Source of the DNA: Burkholderia ambifaria AMMD
GTDB taxonomy: Bacteria > Pseudomonadota > Gammaproteobacteria > Burkholderiales > Burkholderiaceae
Length of the DNA: 64,000 bases
Reading direction: 5' to 3'
Assembly: GCF_000203915.1 (NCBI RefSeq)
Contig: NC_008392.1
Location: forward strand, 558,001 to 622,000
Shown: positions 60,755-64,000 of the stretch, one piece after another
How positions within the stretch are numbered: position 1 is the stretch's first letter
Layout: every line of letters begins with the position of its first letter
Program-made: the position numbers and the translations under genes
Notes under the pieces: generated by a model
What the model saw: only the letters and a program-made list of their open reading frames with translations
Database searches by the model: none
What the model was told of the DNA's origin: nothing

Positions 60755-61651
60755 CTACGTCCGCCCACGCAACGCGACGACTATCACGCCCGCAATCGCC
60801 AGCAACCCGCCGCACACCGTCTCGATGCCGGGCCGCTCGCCGGTCAGCATCATCGACAATGCGGTCGCGACCGCCGGCGTCAGGTAGAGAAAATTGGCGG
60901 CGCGCGCCGCGCCGAAGTGGCCGAGCGCGACAGTCCAGGTTGCGTAACCTAGCGCGGCGGGAAAGACGCCGAGCACCAGCACGGCCAGCGTCGTGTCGTG
61001 CGACGCGCCGCCGAGCGACGCGACCGCGCCGGGCAACCATGGCGTGAGCAGGAGCGCGCCGGCCAGCAGCGTATACGCTGCGCAGGGCAGCGCGCCGTAC
61101 ACGGGAATCAGCCGCCGCTGCAGCACGAAATAGCTGGCCGAACACAGCGCCGCGCCGAGGATCAGCGTGCTCCCCGAGCCGAGCACGAGCCCGCCGGGCT
61201 GTCCATGCGCGATCACCGCGATGCCGGCCAGGCTGATCAGCGAACCGGCCCACCCCCAGCGATTGAAGCGTTCGTGCAGAAACACCGCGGCCAGCAGCGC
61301 CGTGAAGATCGGCAGCGTGTTCACGATGAAGCTCGCCGCGCCGGCCGACACGGTTTGCTCGCCGGTATTGAGCAGCGCGTTGTAGAGCGCGATGCCGAGA
61401 AACCCGCAGACGAGAAAGCGCAACGCGTCGCGTGTCGACGGCTTCGCGGGCCGCCGCCACGCCAGCCATGCGATCACGAGCACGGCCGCGGTCGCGAAGC
61501 GTGCGGCCGCGAGTTGCAGCGGCGCCAGCCCGTGCAGGCCGATCCGGATGAACGGGAAAGCGGAGGCCCACGAGACGATCGTGAACGCCACCGCGCCGGC
61601 CGCGACGAGCGGCTGTCGCGCGCTGCGCGACGAGGAGGAAAGGGTGTTCAT
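60755..61651 (-). CDS. EamA/DMT-family transporter
   Basis: 298 residues, two EamA repeats of five hydrophobic segments each; typical segments are SWASAFPFIRIGLHGLAP, AASFIVNTLPIFTALLAAVFLHERF and AANFLYLTPAVATALSMMLTGE. An inner-membrane exporter of amino acids or metabolites. Divergent from a LysR gene 57 nt away, which probably controls it. Confidence 0.9.
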   Translation of the reverse strand: MNTLSSSSRSARQPLVAAGAVAFTIVSWASAFPFIRIGLHGLAPLQLAAARFATAAVLVIAWLAWRRPAKPSTRDALRFLVCGFLGIALYNALLNTGEQTVSAGAASFIVNTLPIFTALLAAVFLHERFNRWGWAGSLISLAGIAVIAHGQPGGLVLGSGSTLILGAALCSASYFVLQRRLIPVYGALPCAAYTLLAGALLLTPWLPGAVASLGGASHDTTLAVLVLGVFPAALGYATWTVALGHFGAARAANFLYLTPAVATALSMMLTGERPGIETVCGGLLAIAGVIVVALRGRT

Positions 61652-61708
61652 GCGACAATGGTGCGGTGGGGCGAGATGTTAAGCTAGCGCACAGATCAAC
61701 ATCCGAAT

Positions 61709-62728
61709 ATGAATATGGCTCACAGCTCGGTGCGGCGCCGGGCCGACGGCTCGGCACGCACGCCTCGGCGTGTGGCGGACGCGCTGTCGGCCATCACGCC
61801 GGCATCTGGCTCGCGGCCGCCGCTGGCGAGCCTGGAGACTGTCTGCATGGTGGCGCGCCACGGTTCGTTTCTGGCGGCCGCCGACGTGTCCGGCGTCACG
61901 CACGGCGCGATCAGCCGGCGCGTGGCCGCCGTCGAGAACTGGCTGGGCATGGCGTTGTTCGAACGCCATGCGCGCGGCGTGCGCCTCACGCCGGACGGCC
62001 AGCGCTTCGTCGGCCGGATCGAACAGGCGTTCACGATCATCGACGGCGCGGCCGACCAGTGGCGCTCGCCGCGTACGCCGCGCCTCGTCAAGCTGAGTGT
62101 GGTGCCGGCATTCGCGCAGCTCTGGCTGTTCGAGCGGCAGCATGCACTCGAGAGCGAAGCGCCCGCGTTGCGCATCGAGCTCGGCATCGAAGTGCGCAAC
62201 GTGGATATCGCCGCCGGCGAGGCGGATCTGTCGATCCGCTACGGGCGCGGCAACTGGCGTCAGCTCGAAACCCGCGAGTTCATGCCGGAGACGCTCCATC
62301 CGGTCGCGCATCCGCGGCTCGCCGCACAGCTGGCCGCGCTGCGCCGTCGAAGCGGCGACGCCGCGCTGCTCGAGATGCCGCTGCTGCACGATTCCGACGT
62401 GACCGGCTGGCGTACCTGGTTCGACGCGCTCGGCATTGCGTTCAAGCCGCGCGCGCAGGATCGCCGCTTCGAGGATTACAACCTGGTGCTCGCGGCGGCG
62501 GAAGCAGGGCTCGGCGTGGCGCTGGCGCGGGTGCCGCTCGCGGATGCGTATCTCGAGCGCAGCGCGCTCGTCCGCGTGAGCCGGCACGAGGTGGAGTCGC
62601 CGCTCAGGTATCACTTCGTGCATGCGAAGGGCGAGAATCGTCCCGAGGTGCTCGCGCTGATGGAGCGGATGCGGGCGGCGCTGGGGCAGGCGGTGCAGCC
62701 GCCGGCGCGTGCGTCGAAGGGCGCCTGA
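61709..62728 (+). CDS. LysR-family regulator divergent from EamA exporter
   Basis: 339 residues, with a 38-residue hydrophilic N-terminal extension. HTH region PPLASLETVCMVARHGSFLAAADVSGVTHGAISRRVAAVENWLGMALFER; effector domain of the GcvA type (GEADLSIRYGRGNW). The gap to the EamA gene has short arms ATGTT/AACAT around 61676-61702 as a possible LysR site. Confidence 0.88.
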   Translation: MNMAHSSVRRRADGSARTPRRVADALSAITPASGSRPPLASLETVCMVARHGSFLAAADVSGVTHGAISRRVAAVENWLGMALFERHARGVRLTPDGQRFVGRIEQAFTIIDGAADQWRSPRTPRLVKLSVVPAFAQLWLFERQHALESEAPALRIELGIEVRNVDIAAGEADLSIRYGRGNWRQLETREFMPETLHPVAHPRLAAQLAALRRRSGDAALLEMPLLHDSDVTGWRTWFDALGIAFKPRAQDRRFEDYNLVLAAAEAGLGVALARVPLADAYLERSALVRVSRHEVESPLRYHFVHAKGENRPEVLALMERMRAALGQAVQPPARASKGA

Positions 62729-62773
62729 CGTCGCCGCGGCTCGACCCGGGATGCCGGATGATTGACAATGCGA

Positions 62774-62789
62774 TCGCGGAAAACCGCGA
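62774..62789. terminator. Hairpin after the LysR gene
   Basis: TCGCGG (62774-62779) and CCGCGA (62784-62789) with an AAAA loop, 46 nt after the lysR stop. No T-tract; weak candidate. Confidence 0.3.
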
Positions 62790-62855
62790 GATCCGATAAT
62801 GAATGAGAATCGACAGTGTCTGCAGACGTACGGATGCAGAGGGAGAGAGTGAGTA

Positions 62856-63515
62856 ATGAATAGACCAGACAAGTCGTCGAAAGCGCGTGCGGCGCTCGAC
62901 CAGCTGTTTTCGGGCATGGCGCCCGCGGACGCGCAGCAGCGCGCGTCGCGTCCGGGCAACCCGTTCGAAGCGGCAGGCGACCCCGCCGGCCCCGACGGCC
63001 GGGTCGAAGTCACGTTGTCGACGCGGATCCAGTTGCGCGGCTATCCGGGCGCGGATGCGTTCATGAAGCGCATGGCCGAAGCCTGGGGCCTCACGTGGGG
63101 CGCGTACGACGCGGTTCGCGCGACGGCGACGCTGCCGGCCGGCTGGCGCTCGCGCCGGCTTCCGGACGTCACGCAGATCGTCGACGAGCGCGACGTGCTG
63201 CGCGCGGAAAGCAGCCTGCAGGGCGGCGAGATGTCGTATCTGAAAGTGCATCCGCGCTACTACATCGATGCGCGCAAGGGGTTCGGCTGGGGCAAGTCGT
63301 CGAAGGCGTCCGACGATCCGGATGGCGATGGCCCGGACTGGAACTGCTATGTGATGGATCGGGAAAAGTCCGTCGAAGTGCACGAGCTGACGACGTCGTC
63401 ATCGAAGGCCGACATGGACAACGCGCGTGCGACGTTGCTGAAGTGGCTCGACGAGCACTATCCGAAGCATCGCGATCCGTTCGCGTACTGGACGGACTGC
63501 GAACGTCCGTTGTAG
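62856..63515 (+). CDS. Conserved-looking hypothetical protein, 219 residues
   Basis: 219 residues from the ATG at 62856 (GGAGAG about 9 nt upstream). No family is recognised. The N-terminal 45 residues are hydrophilic; the rest is a mixed alpha/beta sequence with a GYPGADAFMKRMAEAWGLTWGAYDAV helix region, many Trp/Tyr residues (RYYIDARKGFGWGKSS, DWNCYVMD) and an acidic-aromatic end. No signal peptide or membrane segment. Codon use fits the rest of the window, so it is probably a real, cytoplasmic protein. A TTG-started membrane protein follows 37 nt later. Confidence 0.65.
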   Translation: MNRPDKSSKARAALDQLFSGMAPADAQQRASRPGNPFEAAGDPAGPDGRVEVTLSTRIQLRGYPGADAFMKRMAEAWGLTWGAYDAVRATATLPAGWRSRRLPDVTQIVDERDVLRAESSLQGGEMSYLKVHPRYYIDARKGFGWGKSSKASDDPDGDGPDWNCYVMDREKSVEVHELTTSSSKADMDNARATLLKWLDEHYPKHRDPFAYWTDCERPL

Positions 63516-63552
63516 GCCCCGCCTTGCGGCGGGCGGCCATCGCGGAGGGCGC

Positions 63553-64000
63553 TTGAAACGGAACGGTCCGGTGCCGATTCTGTGGGCTGCGTTCGGCGCG
63601 GCGGTCGGCTCGACCGTCATCGAGCTGATGGTCTGGCCGATCGCCGGCGAGGATGCGATTCACAACCTGCTCCGCGATGCGCGCCTGACGGCCGCCATCG
63701 TGATGGGGCGAGCCGTGCTCGGCGCGTCCTCGGGGTTCGATCCGCTGATCATGGGCGTCGCGACGCTGGTGCACGCCGCGCTGTCGCTGGCCTATGCGGC
63801 CGTGCTGGCGAAGCTGGTCCGCAACCTGTCGCCCGGCGCCGCGCTGCTCGCGGGCGGCGTGTTCGGACTCGTTCTCTACGGCGTCAACCTGCACGCGTTC
63901 ACCGCGATCTTTCCGTGGTTCGTTCCCGTGCGCGGCGCGATCACGCTGGTCGCCCATCTGGCCTTCGGCGTGACCGCCGCGGGCGTCTACTGCATCGTGC
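63553..64000 (+). CDS. Membrane protein with TTG start, 3' truncated by window end
   Basis: The frame from a TTG at 63553 (GGAGGG 3-8 nt upstream) stays open to the window end. It encodes at least 149 residues beginning LKRNGPVPILWAAFGAAVG. Hydrophobic segments are seen at about residues 7-27, 61-86, 95-112 and 130-149 (for example ITLVAHLAFGVTAAGVYC). No ATG lies near the 5' end, so a normal ORF search on ATG would miss it. The family is not recognised; it may be an integral membrane protein of four or more helices. Confidence 0.65.
   Translation, partial: MKRNGPVPILWAAFGAAVGSTVIELMVWPIAGEDAIHNLLRDARLTAAIVMGRAVLGASSGFDPLIMGVATLVHAALSLAYAAVLAKLVRNLSPGAALLAGGVFGLVLYGVNLHAFTAIFPWFVPVRGAITLVAHLAFGVTAAGVYCIV

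Overview
The window is high-GC DNA with densely packed operons, many LysR, MarR, AraC and MocR regulators, a fused HlyD/FUSC/NodT efflux set and RsaM/LuxI/LuxR quorum-sensing genes. This fits Burkholderia, probably the B. cepacia complex and probably a secondary chromosome, but no rRNA or marker gene fixes the species. No tRNA, rRNA, insertion sequence or CRISPR array was seen.

Layout. 0-5.5 kb: the end of a flavodoxin-like gene, a DUF2889 gene, a ProQ/FinO RNA-chaperone gene with a 15-bp tandem repeat in its tail, an EamA transporter with a histidine-rich tail, a VOC protein and a di-Mop molybdate-binding protein. 5.7-11.1 kb: a MarR-controlled tripartite efflux operon (marR, FUSC pump, DUF1656, HlyD, NodT). 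11.4-20.8 kb: an ectoine catabolism cluster, enuR-eutB-eutC-doeA-doeB-doeX-doeC-doeD, closed by a strong terminator. 20.8-29.5 kb: an accessory-looking aromatic or ester group (MBL hydrolase, acyl-CoA synthetase, nitroreductase, AAHS transporter, tannase-family lipoprotein, AraC regulator). 29.7-33.0 kb: an MHS transporter and a fused dihydroxyacetone kinase. 33.4-36.8 kb: a dimethyl sulfone (sulfur scavenging) module, sfnR divergent from msuE-sfnG, with a near-perfect sigma-54 promoter. 36.9-42.6 kb: a LysE/LysR pair and a LysR divergent from a YdiJ-type D-2-hydroxyacid dehydrogenase.

42.8-58.5 kb is the most interesting part. A LuxR homologue (42.8-43.5 kb), a LysE exporter with its LysR and a CPA2 antiporter lead to a single-strand operon that runs leftwards from rsaM and luxI. 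Its order is luxI, a Cys-nucleophile acyltransferase (SyrC/CmaE type), a stand-alone adenylation domain with a valine-like specificity code, a carrier protein, a SyrB2-type Fe(II)/2-oxoglutarate halogenase (HQA instead of HxD), a second carrier protein, an HxD oxygenase, an aspartoacylase-like hydrolase, a second paralogous HxD oxygenase and an aminotransferase. A divergent GNAT and type II thioesterase pair lies to the right. Two lux-box-like dyads sit upstream of luxI and of the GNAT gene. Together these look like a quorum-sensing-controlled pathway that makes a chlorinated, oxidised amino acid derived from a carrier-bound valine-like residue.

58.6-64 kb: a small HTH protein, a LivK-type binding protein, an EamA/LysR divergent pair, an uncharacterised 219-residue protein and a truncated membrane protein starting with TTG.
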